From: Delphinapterus leucas
Taxonomy: Eukaryota > Chordata > Mammalia > Artiodactyla > Monodontidae
Direction of reading: 5' to 3'
NCBI RefSeq assembly: GCF_002288925.2
Contig: NW_022098069.1
Location: 72,407,660-72,471,659, forward strand
Length of the DNA stretch: 64,000 nucleotides
Shown here: positions 23,964-35,046 of the stretch, piece by piece
Layout of the letters: the number at the start of each line of letters is the position of its first letter
How positions within the stretch are numbered: position 1 is the stretch's first letter
Made by a program: the position numbers and the translations under genes
The notes under the pieces: model-generated
What the model saw: only the letters and a program-made list of their open reading frames with translations
Database searches by the model: none
Told to the model about the DNA's origin: nothing

Positions 23964-24185
23964 TATTTTTTTAATAATCTTTTTTTTTTTTTTGCGGTGC
24001 ACGGGCCTCCCACTGTTGTGGCCTCTCCCATTGCAGAGCACAGGCTCCAGACGCACAGGCTCTGCAGCCATGGCTCACGGGCCCAGCCGCTCCCCGGCAT
24101 GTGGGATCTTCCCGGACCGGGACACGAACCTGTGTCCCCTGCATCGGCAAGCTGACTCTCAACCACTGCGCCACCAGGGAAGCCC
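23964..24185 (-). mobile_element. CHR-type SINE, short form, young
   Basis: A poly-T-rich left end precedes the antisense short-form body, ending in '...accagggaagccc'. A perfect 15-bp target-site duplication 'tgtaaatgtcctttt' sits at 23949-23963 and 24186-24200. Together with the plus-strand copy at 22711 it makes an inverted SINE pair about 1 kb apart. Open frames across it on both strands are shadows. Confidence 0.97.
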
Positions 24186-24200
24186 TGTAAATGTCCTTTT

Positions 24201-24889
24201 GATCTTATTCTTTAAAAGCACTGCCATTCAGAGTCATATGAGAGGGTGTGGAAAAAAACAATCAAGAATATTGATCCTGTCTTTATTTTAAAATTTTACA
24301 TATAATTCATCAGGATTTTTTTTCATTCATTTTAATTTTTACAATATTGCATTAAAGTACTACTTATCTTGGTTACTGTGGGTTTCTTGTTTGTTGGACT
24401 TTATTTTTAGTTTGTTTTGGTGTCCTCTTAAATTGTGTACCCTACATTAGTGCCTCACTTGCTCAATCTACTCCCAGCTCTCTCCTAAACGTATAAGGAT
24501 GCTATCTCAAAGCAATGTATTCCATTTGGCTTCCACTAGATTACTCATGAGCATCAGAGAAAAATAACAAAATGATATTAATAATACAGTGTCACCTAGC
24601 TGTGCCCACTGCCACTATATACTTTGGCACATGTCAGGGTTAATACTGGAGTAAATCAAAGTCCACATATTACCTGCCCTATCACATATTCTGTCAAATT
24701 GAAAGTTAGATTTCTTTAGAGGAAAATGCTCACAGATTCCGACTTGCAATCAATGTGTAAGAGGCATTTGTGAAGCTGGCTGTGTGAAAGACTGAAAAAC
24801 TTTTGTATTCTCAATATTTGATGAAAATCACTACTAGTTCTCCTTTACAGGAAAATTGCTCCCTTGGTTTAATGTGCCTATTTTGTTAA
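24201..24889. other. unassigned sequence
   Basis: Nothing recognised. Confidence 0.45.
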
Positions 24890-25800
24890 TCTAGTAAACA
24901 TTTTCATTTGATTTTTGTTCATTTGTAATTCTCCTTTAGTAAATTATTGACACTTGTTCTTTGCTCATTTTTATATTATCATGCTCATACTTTTCTTATT
25001 AATTGATAAGATTCCTCATTATTAGTGTTATTAGCCCTATGTTCATCCATCACCTTTTAAATTTTAATTATGGTTATAGGCCATACTAAATTTTAATATT
25101 TTTATGTACTTAAATTTATAAATCTTTCTTCTTTAGGTATGGGGTATTTAGGTATAGAAAATCCTTTCTCTGTCTGAGTATATAAATATTCACTTATATT
25201 TTTTTCCAGTAGATTTATAAGTTCAGTTTTTCCACATAAATATTTAACTTATCTGGAATTCAGTTTGGTATAAGGTGTTAGGTGTTTCCATTTGGCTCCA
25301 ACACCACTTATTCAATTATCCATTCTTTCCTCACGAGTTTGAAATGTCTTCTCTATCCTATGCTAAAATTCCATATATAGTTGTTCTGTTTCTGGGTTTC
25401 TCTTCGTTTCACAGATCTTTCTGTCTGGTCTGGAACCACCCTAGTGCATATTAACTTTATGGTTTAAGAGTACATTTTACAACCTGGTTGGGGCATTGCT
25501 TTTCTTTAAAAATAAAAGTTCTGGCTATTCATTAACTTTTTTCCCAGATAAACTTCAGAATCATTTGACAAGTTCCAAAAAAAAAAAAAAAAAAACCCCA
25601 CTGGGAGTTTGACTTGAATTGTGTGAAGTTCACAGGTTGACTCGGAGAGAATTGACTTCTTCCTCTCCAGAAATCTCTCTCTCACCACTTAAATATTTTT
25701 CTATGCCCCTCAGTAAAATGCAGCCATTTTCTTCAAATAGGCATGCACGATTCTTGTTAAATTTATCCATATATATCATATATATTGTTACTTTCCATTG
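24890..25800 (-). mobile_element. ancient L1M ORF2 fragment
   Basis: Antisense L1 ORF2 blocks in order: 'tattgacacttgttctttgc' near 24945, then 'ccaacaccacttattcaatt', 'tgaaatgtcttctctatcct' and 'ttcagaatcatttgacaagt'. They are followed by an A-run and 'ctgggagtttgacttgaatt', 'gagagaattgacttcttcct' and 'cagtaaaatgcagccatttt'. It is riddled with stops. It represents the C-terminal half of ORF2, downstream of the RT core. Confidence 0.82.
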
Positions 25801-26058
25801 CATTCTTTGTAACAGACATATTGAAATGGAAAAAATATAGCTTCTCTGTAGTGCTTGCTTCTATTCTTGTCTCTGCCCTTTAGTGGCACCACGACTTGCA
25901 CAAAATTTTCAATATTTCCGGCCTTTCATTTACTAATGGGGAAAGAACCTGCCTTGCCCATGTTCCAGGTTTATTATGAGGTGCAAGTAAGATACTGTGC
26001 TTAGGAGCAGACTATTATACAATACAAAGCTATGTAAATGTCACGGTTTACTGTGTAT
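25801..26058. other. unassigned sequence
   Basis: Nothing recognised. Confidence 0.45.
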
Positions 26059-26071
26059 AAAGAAACACTAA

Positions 26072-26279
26072 GGGCTTCCCTGGTGGCGCATTGATTGAGA
26101 GTCCGCCTGCCGATGCACAGGACACGGGTTCGTGCCCCGGTCCGGGAAGATACCACATGCTACGGAGTGGCTAGGCCCATGAGCCATGGCCGCTGAGCCT
26201 GCGCATCCGGAGCCTGTGCTCCGCAACGGAAGAGGCCACAGCAGTGAGAGGCCTGCATACTGCAAAAAAAAAAAAAAGA
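26072..26279 (+). mobile_element. CHR-type SINE, short form
   Basis: The 'gggcttccctggtggcgcat' head, short body and A tail are complete. A 13-bp target-site duplication 'aaagaaacactaa' lies at 26059-26071 and 26280-26292. A few substitutions, such as the decayed A box 'gcgcattgattgag', suggest it is somewhat older than the 22.7 kb copy. Confidence 0.96.
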
Positions 26280-26292
26280 AAAGAAACACTAA

Positions 26293-27534
26293 CTGCATCT
26301 CCAAAAATTAAAATGAATCAAGTTTTAAAACATCTAAATAAATTCAATGCTTCAGCAAAACTTTTTATTGGGATTATCCAGATGAATGCTTATACACTCC
26401 ACCTTTCTTTATATATTGATATATGTTCAATGTTTTAAAAAAAGAACAATCTAAGAATTGTGAAATCATGGGAAATAATATAATTTATATTTTGCTCCAA
26501 TATATTCTATTTTGTATCCACATTAGGAAAAAATAATATCATGAGAACATAAGACCTATGAATTCTTCAATTTTTACTAAAATGGAAGTAAAAGTGATTT
26601 CAAAAATATACTAATTCTTTTGTTTTTATTTAATTTGAAAATTCATAGATTAGCTTGTTTTTTCTTGCTTAATTTACATTATCTATAAAATATACAAAGA
26701 TGAAAGGAAAATGTCTCATCATTTAAAATGTCATCTTGTCACACGCACAGTGCCATAACATGTAATTGTGCAATAATTTTAAATGGATATCACGAACAAC
26801 ACTTTGATATTTCTATAATGGTTACTGTGATCACATGAGCGGTGTAAGCATATAACTGTAAATACACACATTATATATACATAAATAAAAATATCTAATT
26901 GAAAACTCCAAACACCCCTAAGGTAAATTTATAGACCAAACTGAGCACTAAACTCTTTTTAGACACATTTCAATGGTGCAAACTATGCAGAGGCTCTGGG
27001 TTAAAACTAGTTTAAAACTGACACAGAGTTTATTGGAAAGACTAAGGGCCAATCCACATGGAAGGGAACTGGCCCAATGATCTGGAATAAAAACAGCCCT
27101 GCATTATATTCTTGTGAACTTTAGCAATTTGTAAAACTTTTAGTTTTTCTATCTCCTTCAAGTTAAAAATATCTAATATTTCTATAGTATACTTGCCAAA
27201 AATTAGTATTAGTATGAATAATAAACTTCCTACTCTCATTTCAGTAATTAAGATAATATTAAATTCCATCTTTTTGTTATTCAGTTTTCTTCAATAACAA
27301 GAAAGCCACCAAGTACATTCCAAGGCCATAAAAGTAGTGCATATTTTAGTTGACAACTTCATCTTGACTATATGATATGTATGTTATTGTCACACTTCAA
27401 ATATTCATCAGAATCTTTTAATGGAGATCATCACTAATTTTTTAAGGACAGAATAATAAGTTTTTTCTTCCTTGCTCTGTAGCACAAAGACAAGCAAGAT
27501 AGGGTTAACTTGTTTAACTTTAAAGACACACTGT
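26293..27534. other. AT-rich sequence, nothing recognised
   Basis: About 1.2 kb with no gene or repeat family I can name. Frames at 26244-26438 and 27042-27269 have no domains. Confidence 0.5.
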
Positions 27535-27550
27535 AAAAATGAACTCCAAG

Positions 27551-29659
27551 AGACGAGGGGAAGATGGTGGCAGAGTAAGACGTGGAGATCACCTTCCTCC
27601 CCACAGATACACCAGAAATATATCTACATGTGGAACAACTCCTACAGAACACCTACTTAATGCTGGCAGAAGACCTCAGACCTCCCGAAAGGCAAGAAAG
27701 TTCCCACGTACCTGGGTAGAGCAAAAGAATAAACAGAGACAAAAGGATAGGGATGGCACCTGCACCAGTGGGAGGGAGCTGTGAAGGAGGAAAGGTTTCC
27801 ACACACTAGAAGCCCCTTCGCGGGCGGAGACTGCGGGGGGCAGAGGGGGGAGCTTCGGAGCAGCAGAGGAGAGTGCAGCCACAGGGGTGCGGAGAGCAAA
27901 GCGGGGAGATTCCCGCACAGGGGATCAGTGCCGACCAACACTCACCAGCCCGAGAGGTTTGTCTGCTCACCCGCTGGGGCGGGCGGGGCTGGGAGCTGAG
28001 GCTCGGGCTTCGGTTGGAGTGCAGGGAGAGGACTGGGGTTGGCGGCGTGAACGCTGCCTGCAGGGGCTTAGTACACCACGGCTAGCCTGGAGGGAGTCCA
28101 GGGAAAAGTCTGGAACTGCCGAAGAGGCAAGAGACTTTTTCTTTCCTCTTTGTTTCCTGGTGCGCGAGGAGAGGGAATTAAGAGCGCTGCTTAAAGGAGC
28201 TCCAGAGACGGGCGCGAGCAACGGCTAAAAGCGCGGACCCCAGAGACGGGCATGAGATGATAAGACTGCTGTTGCAGCCTCCAAGAAGCCTGTGTGCGAG
28301 CACAGGTCACTATCCACAGCCCCCTTTCGGGAAGCCTGTGCAGCCCGACACTGCCAGGGTCCCGGGATCCAGGGACCACTTCCCCGGGAGAACGCACAGC
28401 GCGCCTCAGGCTGGTGCAACATCACACCAGCCTCTGCCGCCGCAGGCTCGCCCCACACTCCGCGCCCCTCCCTCCCCGCGGACTGAGTGAGCCAGACTCC
28501 CCCGAAGCAGCTGCTCCTTTAACCCCATCCTGTCTGAGCGAAGAACAGATGCCCTCCGGCAACCTACACTCAGAGGCGGGGCCAAATCCAAAGCTGAGCC
28601 CTGGGAGCTGTGAGAACAAAGAAGAGAAAGGGAAATCTCTCCCAGCAGCCTCAGAAGCAGCGGATTAAAGCTCCACAATCAACTTGATGTACCCTGAATC
28701 TGTGGAATACATGAATAGACAACGAATCATCCCAAATTGAGAAGGTGGACTTTGAGAGCAAGATTTATGATTTTTTCCCCTTTTCCCCTTTTTGTAAGTG
28801 TGTATGTGAATGCTTCTTTGTGATTTTGTCTGTATAGCTTTGCTTCCACCATTTGCCCTAGGGTTCTTTCCGTCCTTTTTGCTTTTTCTTAAAAAAAATT
28901 TTTTTTCTTAATAATAATTTTTATTTTAATAACTTTATTTTATTTTATCTTACTTTATTTTATTTTATTTATTTATTTATTTCCTTCCCCCCCTCCCTCC
29001 TTACTTTCTTCCTTTCTTTCTTCCTTTCTTTCTTTCTCTGTTTGTTTATTTCTCTCTCTCTCTTTCTCTCTCTTTCTTTCCATTTCTTTCTCTCTCTTTC
29101 ATTCTTTCATTCTTTCTTTCTTTCTTTCTTTCCTTTTACTTTTTCTCCCTTTTATTCTGAGCCGTGTGGATGAAAGGCTCTTGGTGCTACAGCCAGGAGT
29201 CAGTGCTGTGCCTCTGAGGTGGGAGAGCCAACTTCAGGACACTGGTCCACAAGAGACCCCCCAGCTAAACATAATAACAAAGAGCGAAAATCTCCCAGAG
29301 ATCTCCATCTCAACGCCAAGACCCAGCTCCACTCAACGACCACGAAGCTACAGTGCTGAACACCCTATGCCAAACAACTAGCAAGACAGGAACACAACAC
29401 CACCCATTAACAGAGAGGCTGCCTAAAATCATAATAAGTCCACAGACACCACAAAACACACCACCAGACGTGGACCTGCCCACTAAAGAGACAAGATCCA
29501 GCCTGATCCACCAGAACAAAGGCACTAGTCCCCTCCACCAGGAAGCCTACACAACCCACTGAACCAACCTTAGCCACTGGGGACAGACACAAAAAACAAC
29601 GGGAACTACAAACCTGCAGCCTGCAAAAAGGAGACCCCAAACACAGTAAGATAAGCAAA
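27551..29659 (+). promoter_or_regulatory. L1-B 5' UTR with internal Pol II promoter and CpG-rich block
   Basis: In L1 elements the 5' UTR carries an internal promoter. The YY1-like 'aagatgg' at 27561-27567 lies close to the element start, as in other mammalian L1s. The segment 27790-28500 is GC- and CpG-rich ('gcgggcggagactgcggggg', 'cgcgcctcaggctggtgc'), contrasting sharply with the flanks. This is expected of a recently methylation-exposed promoter. Many 60-130 aa frames on both strands here only reflect high GC. Confidence 0.8.
28905..29152. repeat. T-rich/CTTT polypyrimidine tract inside the L1-B 5' UTR
   Basis: A TTTTA/TTTA run grades into CCCTCC and then long CTTT, CTCT and CATT arrays. 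It lies between the CpG-rich part and the ORF1-proximal 5' UTR. It is either a slippage expansion within this copy or a family feature. The L1-E 5' UTR has no comparable tract. Confidence 0.9.
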
Positions 29660-30457
29660 ATGAGAAGACAGAAAAACACACAGCAGATGAAGGAGCAAGA
29701 TAAAATCCCACCAGACCTAACAAATGAAGAGGAAATAGGCAGTCTACCTGAAAAAGAATTCAGAATAATGATAGTAAGGATGATCCGAAATCTTGGAAGT
29801 AGAATGGACAAAATGCAAGAAACAGTTAACAAGGACCTAGAAGAAATAAAGATGAAACAAGCAACGATGAACAACGCAATAAATGAAATTAAAAGTACTC
29901 TAGATGGGATCAATAGCAGAATAACTGAGGCAGAAGAACGGATAAGTGACCTGGAAGATAAAATAGTGGAAATAACTACTGCAGAGCAGAATAAAGAAAA
30001 AAGAATGAAAAGACCTGATGACAGTCTCAGAGACCTCTGGGACAACATTAAACGCATCAGCATTCTAATTATAGGGGTTCCAGAAGAAGAAGAGAAAAAG
30101 AAAGGGACTGAAAAAATATTTGAAGAGATTATAGTTGAAAACTTCCCTAATATGGGAAAGGAAATAGTTAATCAAGTCCAGGAAGCACAGAGAGTCCCAT
30201 ACAGGATAAATCCAAGGAGAAATACGCCAAGACACATATTAATCAAACTGTCAGAAATTAAATACAAAGAAAACATATCAAAAGAAGCAAGGGAAAAACA
30301 ACAAATAACACACCAGGGAATCCCCATAAGGTTAACTGCTGATCTTTCAGCAGAAACTCTGCAAGCCAGAAGGGAGTGGCAGGACATACTGAAAGTGATG
30401 AAGGAGAAAAAGCTGCAACCAAGATTACTCTACCCAGCAAGGATCTTATTCAGATAA
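29660..30457 (+). CDS. L1-B ORF1 protein (RNA-binding chaperone), C-terminally truncated
   Basis: A 265-residue frame starts MRRQKNTQQMKEQ. L1 ORF1p is a trimeric nucleic-acid-binding protein that coats L1 RNA. Residues about 47-118 form a heptad-rich coiled coil (MDKMQETVNKDLEEIK ... RITEAEERISDLEDKI). Residues about 131-215 fit the RRM domain, with ISILIIGV and PRHILIKLS as its RNP-like strands. The basic C-terminal domain follows (RREWQDILKVMKEKKLQPRL). A stop at 30458, apparently from a small insertion near 'agataatgg', ends it just before the normal C terminus. The DNA is then deleted at about 30488. The frame is otherwise open, but I do not claim it is expressed. Confidence 0.85.
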   Translation: MRRQKNTQQMKEQDKIPPDLTNEEEIGSLPEKEFRIMIVRMIRNLGSRMDKMQETVNKDLEEIKMKQATMNNAINEIKSTLDGINSRITEAEERISDLEDKIVEITTAEQNKEKRMKRPDDSLRDLWDNIKRISILIIGVPEEEEKKKGTEKIFEEIIVENFPNMGKEIVNQVQEAQRVPYRINPRRNTPRHILIKLSEIKYKENISKEAREKQQITHQGIPIRLTADLSAETLQARREWQDILKVMKEKKLQPRLLYPARILFR

Positions 30458-30487
30458 TGGAGAAATTAAAACCTTTACAGACAAGCA

Positions 30488-32788
30488 GTGATTAAAAATC
30501 TTCCAACAAACAAAAGCCCAGGACCAGATGTCTTCACAGGCGAATTCTATCAAACATTTAGAGAAGAGCTAACACCTATCCTTCTGAAACTCTTCCAAAA
30601 TATAGCAGAGGGAGGAACACTCCCAAACTCATTCTACGAGGCCACCATCACCTTGATACCAAAACCAGACAAGGATGTCACAAAGAAAGAAAACTACAGG
30701 CCGATATCACTGATGAACATAGATGCAAAAATCCTCAACAAAATACTAGCAAACAGAATCCAACAGCACATTAAAAGGATCATACACCATGATCAAGTCG
30801 GGTTTACTCCAGGAGTGCAAGGATTCTTCAATATACGCAAATCAATCAACGTTATAAACCATATTAACAAATTGAAGGAGAAAACCCATATGATTATCTC
30901 AAAAGATGCAGAGAAAGCTTTTGACAAAATTCAACACCCATTTATAATAAAAACCCTGCAGAAAGTAGGCATAGACGGAACTTTCCTCAACATAATAAAG
31001 GCCGTATATGACAAACCCACAGCCAACATCATCCTCAATGGTGAAAAACTGAAAGCATTTCCACTAAGATCAGGAACAAGACAAGGTTGCCCACTCTCAC
31101 CACTCTTATTCAACATAGTTTTGGAAGTTTTAGCCACAGCAATCAGAGAAGAAAAGGACAAAATTAATGCACAGAAATCTCTGGCATTCCTATATACTAA
31201 TGATGAAAAATCTGAAAGTGAAATCAAGAAAACACTCCCATTTACCATTGCAACAAAAAGAATAAAATATCTAGGAATAAACCTACCTAAGGAGACAAAA
31301 GACCTGTATGCACAAAATTATAAGACACTGATGAAAGAAATTAAAGATGATACAAATAGATGGAGAGATATACCATGTTCTTGGATTGGAAGAATCAACA
31401 TTGTGAAAATGACTCTACTACCCAAAGCAATCTACAGATTCAATGCAACCCCTTTCAAACTACCACTGGCATTTTTCACAGAACTAGAACAAAAAATTTC
31501 ACAATTTGTATGGAAAAACAAAGATCCCGAATAGCCAAAGCAATCCTGAGAACGAGAAATGGAGTTGGAGGAATCAGGCTCCCTAACTTCAGACTATAAT
31601 ACAAAGCTACAGTATTCAAGACAGTATGGTACTGGCACAAAAACAGAAAGATAGATCAATGGAACAGGATAGAAAGCCCAGAGATAAACTCACTCACATA
31701 TGGTCAACTTATCTTTGATAAAGGAGGCAGGAATGTACAGTGGAGAAAGGACAGCCTCTTCAATAAGTGGTGCTGGGAAAACTGGACAGGTACATGTAAA
31801 AGTATGAGATTAGATCACTCCCTAACACCATACACAAAAATAAGCTCAAAATGGATTAAAGACCTAAGTGTAAGGCCAGAAACTATCAAACTCTTAGAGG
31901 AAAACATCGGCAGAACACTCTATGACATAAATCACAGCAAGATCCTTTTTGACCCACCTCCTAGAGAAATGGAAATAAAAACAAAAATAAACAAATGGGA
32001 CCTAATGAAACTTCAAAGCTTTTGCACAGCAAAGGAAACCATAAACAAAACCAAAAGACAACCCTCAGAATGGGAGAAAATATTTGCAAATGAAGCAACT
32101 GACAAAGGATTAATCTGCAAGATTTTTAAGCAGCTCATGCAGCTCAATAACAAAAAAAACAAACAACCTAATCCAAAAATGGGAAGAAGACCTAAATAAA
32201 CATTTCTCCAAAGAAGATATACAAGCTGCCAACAAACACATGAAAGAATGCTCAACATCATTAATCATTAGAGAAATGCAAATCAAAACTACAATGAGAT
32301 ATCATCTCACACCAGTCAGAATGGCCATCATCAAAATATCTACAAACAGTAAATGCTGGAGAGGGTGTGGAGAAAAGGGAACACTCTTGCAGTGCTGGTG
32401 GGAATGTGAATTGGTACAGCCACTATGGAGAACAGTACGGAGGTTCCTTAAAAAACTAAAAATAGAACTACCATATGACCCAGCAATCCTACTGCTGGGC
32501 ATATACCCTAAGAAAACCATACTTCAAAAAGAGTCATGTACCAAAATGTTCATTGCAGCTCTATTTACAATAGCCCAGAGATGGAAACAACCTAAGTGTC
32601 CATCATCGGGTGAATGGATAAAGAAGATGTGGCACATATATACAATGGAATATTACTCAGCCATAAAAAGAAAGGAAATTGAGCTATTTGTAATGAGGTG
32701 GATGGACCTAGAGTCTGTTATACAGAGTGAAGGAAGTCAGAAAGAGAAATACAAATACCATATGCTAACACATATATATGGAATTTAA
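30488..32788 (+). pseudogene. L1-B ORF2 remnant lacking endonuclease and RT active site
   Basis: ORF2 begins abruptly at [13 protein letters not shown], so the whole endonuclease domain is gone. The frame runs open to 31534 (348 aa). RT motif A is [12 protein letters not shown] and motif B is [17 protein letters not shown]. The segment that should carry FADDM is missing: the text jumps from AIREEKD to [11 protein letters not shown] in frame. A stop after VWKNKDPE and later shifts follow, with frames at 31804-32199 and 32240-32788 covering the C-terminal CWRGCGEKG and [11 protein letters not shown] regions. It cannot be catalytically active. Confidence 0.93.
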
Positions 32789-33174
32789 GAAAAAAAAAAT
32801 GTCATGAAGAACCTAGGGGTAAAACAGGAATAAAGACACAGACCTACTAGAGAATGGACTTGAGGATATGGGGACGGGGAAGGGTAAGCTGTGACAAAGC
32901 AAGAGAGTGGCATGGACATATATACACTACCAAACATAAAATAGATAGCTAATGGGAAGCAGCCGCAAAGCACATGGAGACCAGCTTGGTGCTTTGTGAC
33001 CACCTAGAGGGGTGGGTTAAGGAGGGTGGGAGGGAGGGAGATGCAAGAGGGAAGAGATATGGGAACATATGTATATGTATAACTGATTCACTTTGTTATA
33101 AAGCAGAAACTAACACACCATTGTAAAGCAATTATACTCCAATAAAGATGTAAAAAAATTAAAAAATAAATTAA
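32789..33174 (+). other. L1-B 3' UTR and A-rich tail
   Basis: It contains 'aagaacctaggggtaaaaca', a G-rich stretch 'ggagggtgggagggagggag' and the polyadenylation region 'ccaataaagatg' before the tail. The purine-rich tract is a usual L1 3' UTR feature. Confidence 0.9.
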
Positions 33175-33190
33175 AAAAATGAACTCCAAG

Positions 33191-33419
33191 GGAAAAATAG
33201 AGTTGGTTTGCTAAGTACTGGCATCTTCAAAAAAAATCTCCTACCCAGTGATTCCAACTCCAACACACTTATATCCAACCATATTGCTGCTCTGAAGACT
33301 TTTCCATATAAAAATTTCAGACCTACCTAATTAGATGGAAAGGGAGATTTTCCCTTTTTTAGCTAATTGAATCAATTAGGAAAACTGGTCCATATGAAGG
33401 AGGAAATTATTTTATTTAA
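33191..33419. other. flank, unassigned
   Basis: Nothing recognised after the right target-site duplication of L1-B. Confidence 0.4.
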
Positions 33420-33585
33420 ATACCTAATACTGTAGGCACTCTATATCCATGGATGCAGAGGCCCAACTGTACTAGACCATTTTATATAAGGGACTTGAAC
33501 ATCTCTGGATTTTGGTATCTACAAGGTGTCCTGGAACCAATCTCCTTGTCATCCCTCAGAATACTGAGGGATGACAGTACATGTC
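33420..33585. mobile_element. TcMar-Tigger-like DNA transposon fragment
   Basis: The stretch 'ggatgcagaggcccaactgt', 'ccattttatataagggactt', 'catctctggattttggtatc' and 'gtcctggaaccaatctcctt' matches the terminal sequence of Tigger-type elements. It is non-coding and deeply diverged. Its right end contains a perfect 13-bp hairpin (33547-33576). Confidence 0.75.
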
Positions 33586-34689
33586 TATTTGTTATGTTTA
33601 TTTTTATTTAGATGTTTGGAGTGATCAACTTAAAAATTAAATTTTTATTTGATTTGAATGAGCAGAAACATTTCAAATATCTTTTCCCTTTCATCTAGCT
33701 ATAGAAAAGTCTACTTACTAGTCGTTACTACTCAGTGCTCTCTAAATATATAAAGAATTAGAGCACTTGAGTCCAAGAATCTTTCATAATTGAATCTATT
33801 CTATAATACATTCCATTTTTCAGGTAGATGTGAATTGTCCTCATATCTTACCACATAACTCAGTGTGGTTTTGCCCTGAGTGAAATTTTACTATGATGTC
33901 TTCAGAGGAGTCACTAAGCTTGGTAAAATAATAATAAAAATTTATTACGTTCACTTATTTAACTGTTCTCTGGGATCAGCAGGACTGAAAGAATAGTTTT
34001 ATGTAATGAACTTTTACTCTAAAAAAAGTGAAAATTTCAGTGTCATAAATCTTTCTTGGAAGTTTTATGTCACTAAGAATTTTTAAGTGAAAAAAGTTTG
34101 TAAAAAGTTAAAAGGCTTTGCCAGCAAGATGCAATAATATATCTAATTTAAAAGGGATTAATCACTACCAATTTAGCATCAAAGGAATTGTCAAACAAAA
34201 GGAGTTCCATATGGGCCATGTTATGGGAGGCTAAAAAGGATGTGCCACTCACTTCCCCCTCTCCCCGACTACAGAGGGAAAAAAAATAAGTAAATAAATT
34301 TGAGTCTCAAAAGAACATGGGGATTTCTTTTAGAATCATGCCTCTACAAGGAGTTTCCACATTATCAGAGTCCCTAAGAAAGATGGCAATTCATCTATCA
34401 TCCACGTTTCCACCACAGAACATCGGGGATGCCACTTTCAACATGTCCATTCTGCTGTCCACCACATGTGCTTATTCTTTAGAATTTCCTGAAGTGATCT
34501 GATTTGCTCCAGCAGTGAACCTGGCCATGGGAGAGCTCTATTCCTCCTCCTTCCTCTTCTCCCACTTTCCTACCTCCTTCCCTCACAAAGAGTGTTCTAG
34601 GCTAGATTAAAACACTATTGTTCTTATACACGAGTGGGCAGGCGCTGAGAGGAAAAAAAGAGATGGGAGAATCATGGATCTTGAAAATT
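33586..34689. other. unassigned sequence
   Basis: No gene or repeat recognised. The 61-aa frame at 34317-34502 has no recognisable domain. Confidence 0.45.
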
Positions 34690-34813
34690 CACCGAGTAAA
34701 TTAAGTGACTCTGGAGTCAGACAGGCCTACGTTTCAAGCACCCCTCGAGCTACTTAGTAGCTGTGTGATTTTGGGGAGGAGACCAAATCGATCTGAATCT
34801 CAGTCATCTAATC
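34690..34813 (+). repeat. MIR SINE, left half
   Basis: The MIR core is readable: 'gactctggagtcagacaggc', then 'tacttagtagctgtgtgatt' and 'gatctgaatctcagtcatct'. It is interrupted at 34814 by a DNA transposon and resumes at 35047. Confidence 0.85.
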
Positions 34814-35037
34814 CAGGGGCCCCCAACCCCCGGGCCAAGGACTGGTACTGGTCTGCGGCCTGTTAGGAACTGGGCTGCAGAGCAGGAGGTGAGTGGTGGG
34901 CGAGTGAGCGCAGCTTCATCTGCTGCTCCCCATCGCTCGCATTGCCGCCTGAACCATTCCCCCCACCACTGGTCCATCCATGGAAAAATTGTCTTCCACG
35001 AAACCAGTCCCTGGTGCCAAAAAGGTTGGGGACCACT
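34814..35037. mobile_element. MULE-MuDR-like (Ricksha-type) non-autonomous DNA transposon
   Basis: The terminal parts are imperfect inverted repeats: 'aggggcccccaacc' on the left and, on the opposite strand, 'agtggtccccaacc' on the right. Internal text such as 'ctgttaggaactgggctgca' and 'attgtcttccacgaaaccag' matches a known mammalian DNA transposon type. Flanking 9-bp duplications (catctaatc at 34805-34813, ggtctaatc at 35038-35046, two mismatches) fit the 9-bp target duplication of MULEs. The family name is from memory. Confidence 0.7.
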
Positions 35038-35046
35038 GGTCTAATC

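Larger units (their letters stand above)
27551..33174 (+). mobile_element. L1 retrotransposon L1-B, full-length ends, internally deleted
   Basis: A 5.6-kb L1 has both ends present. The 5' end shows 'ggggaagatggtggcag', holding a YY1-type 'aagatgg' at 27561. The order is then CpG-rich 5' UTR, ORF1, a joined ORF2 remnant, a 3' UTR of the 'gatagctaatgggaagcagc' type, and an A-rich tail. A 16-bp target-site duplication 'aaaaatgaactccaag' (27535-27550, 33175-33190) shows that it integrated as one unit by target-primed reverse transcription. Two internal deletions, at about 30488 and about 31157, make it non-autonomous. Confidence 0.97.

Noticed and set aside
29407..30063. 218-aa minus-strand open frame
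   Set aside because: It is antisense to L1-B ORF1 and the end of its 5' UTR. Its leucine/serine-rich content mirrors the coiled-coil codons on the other strand.
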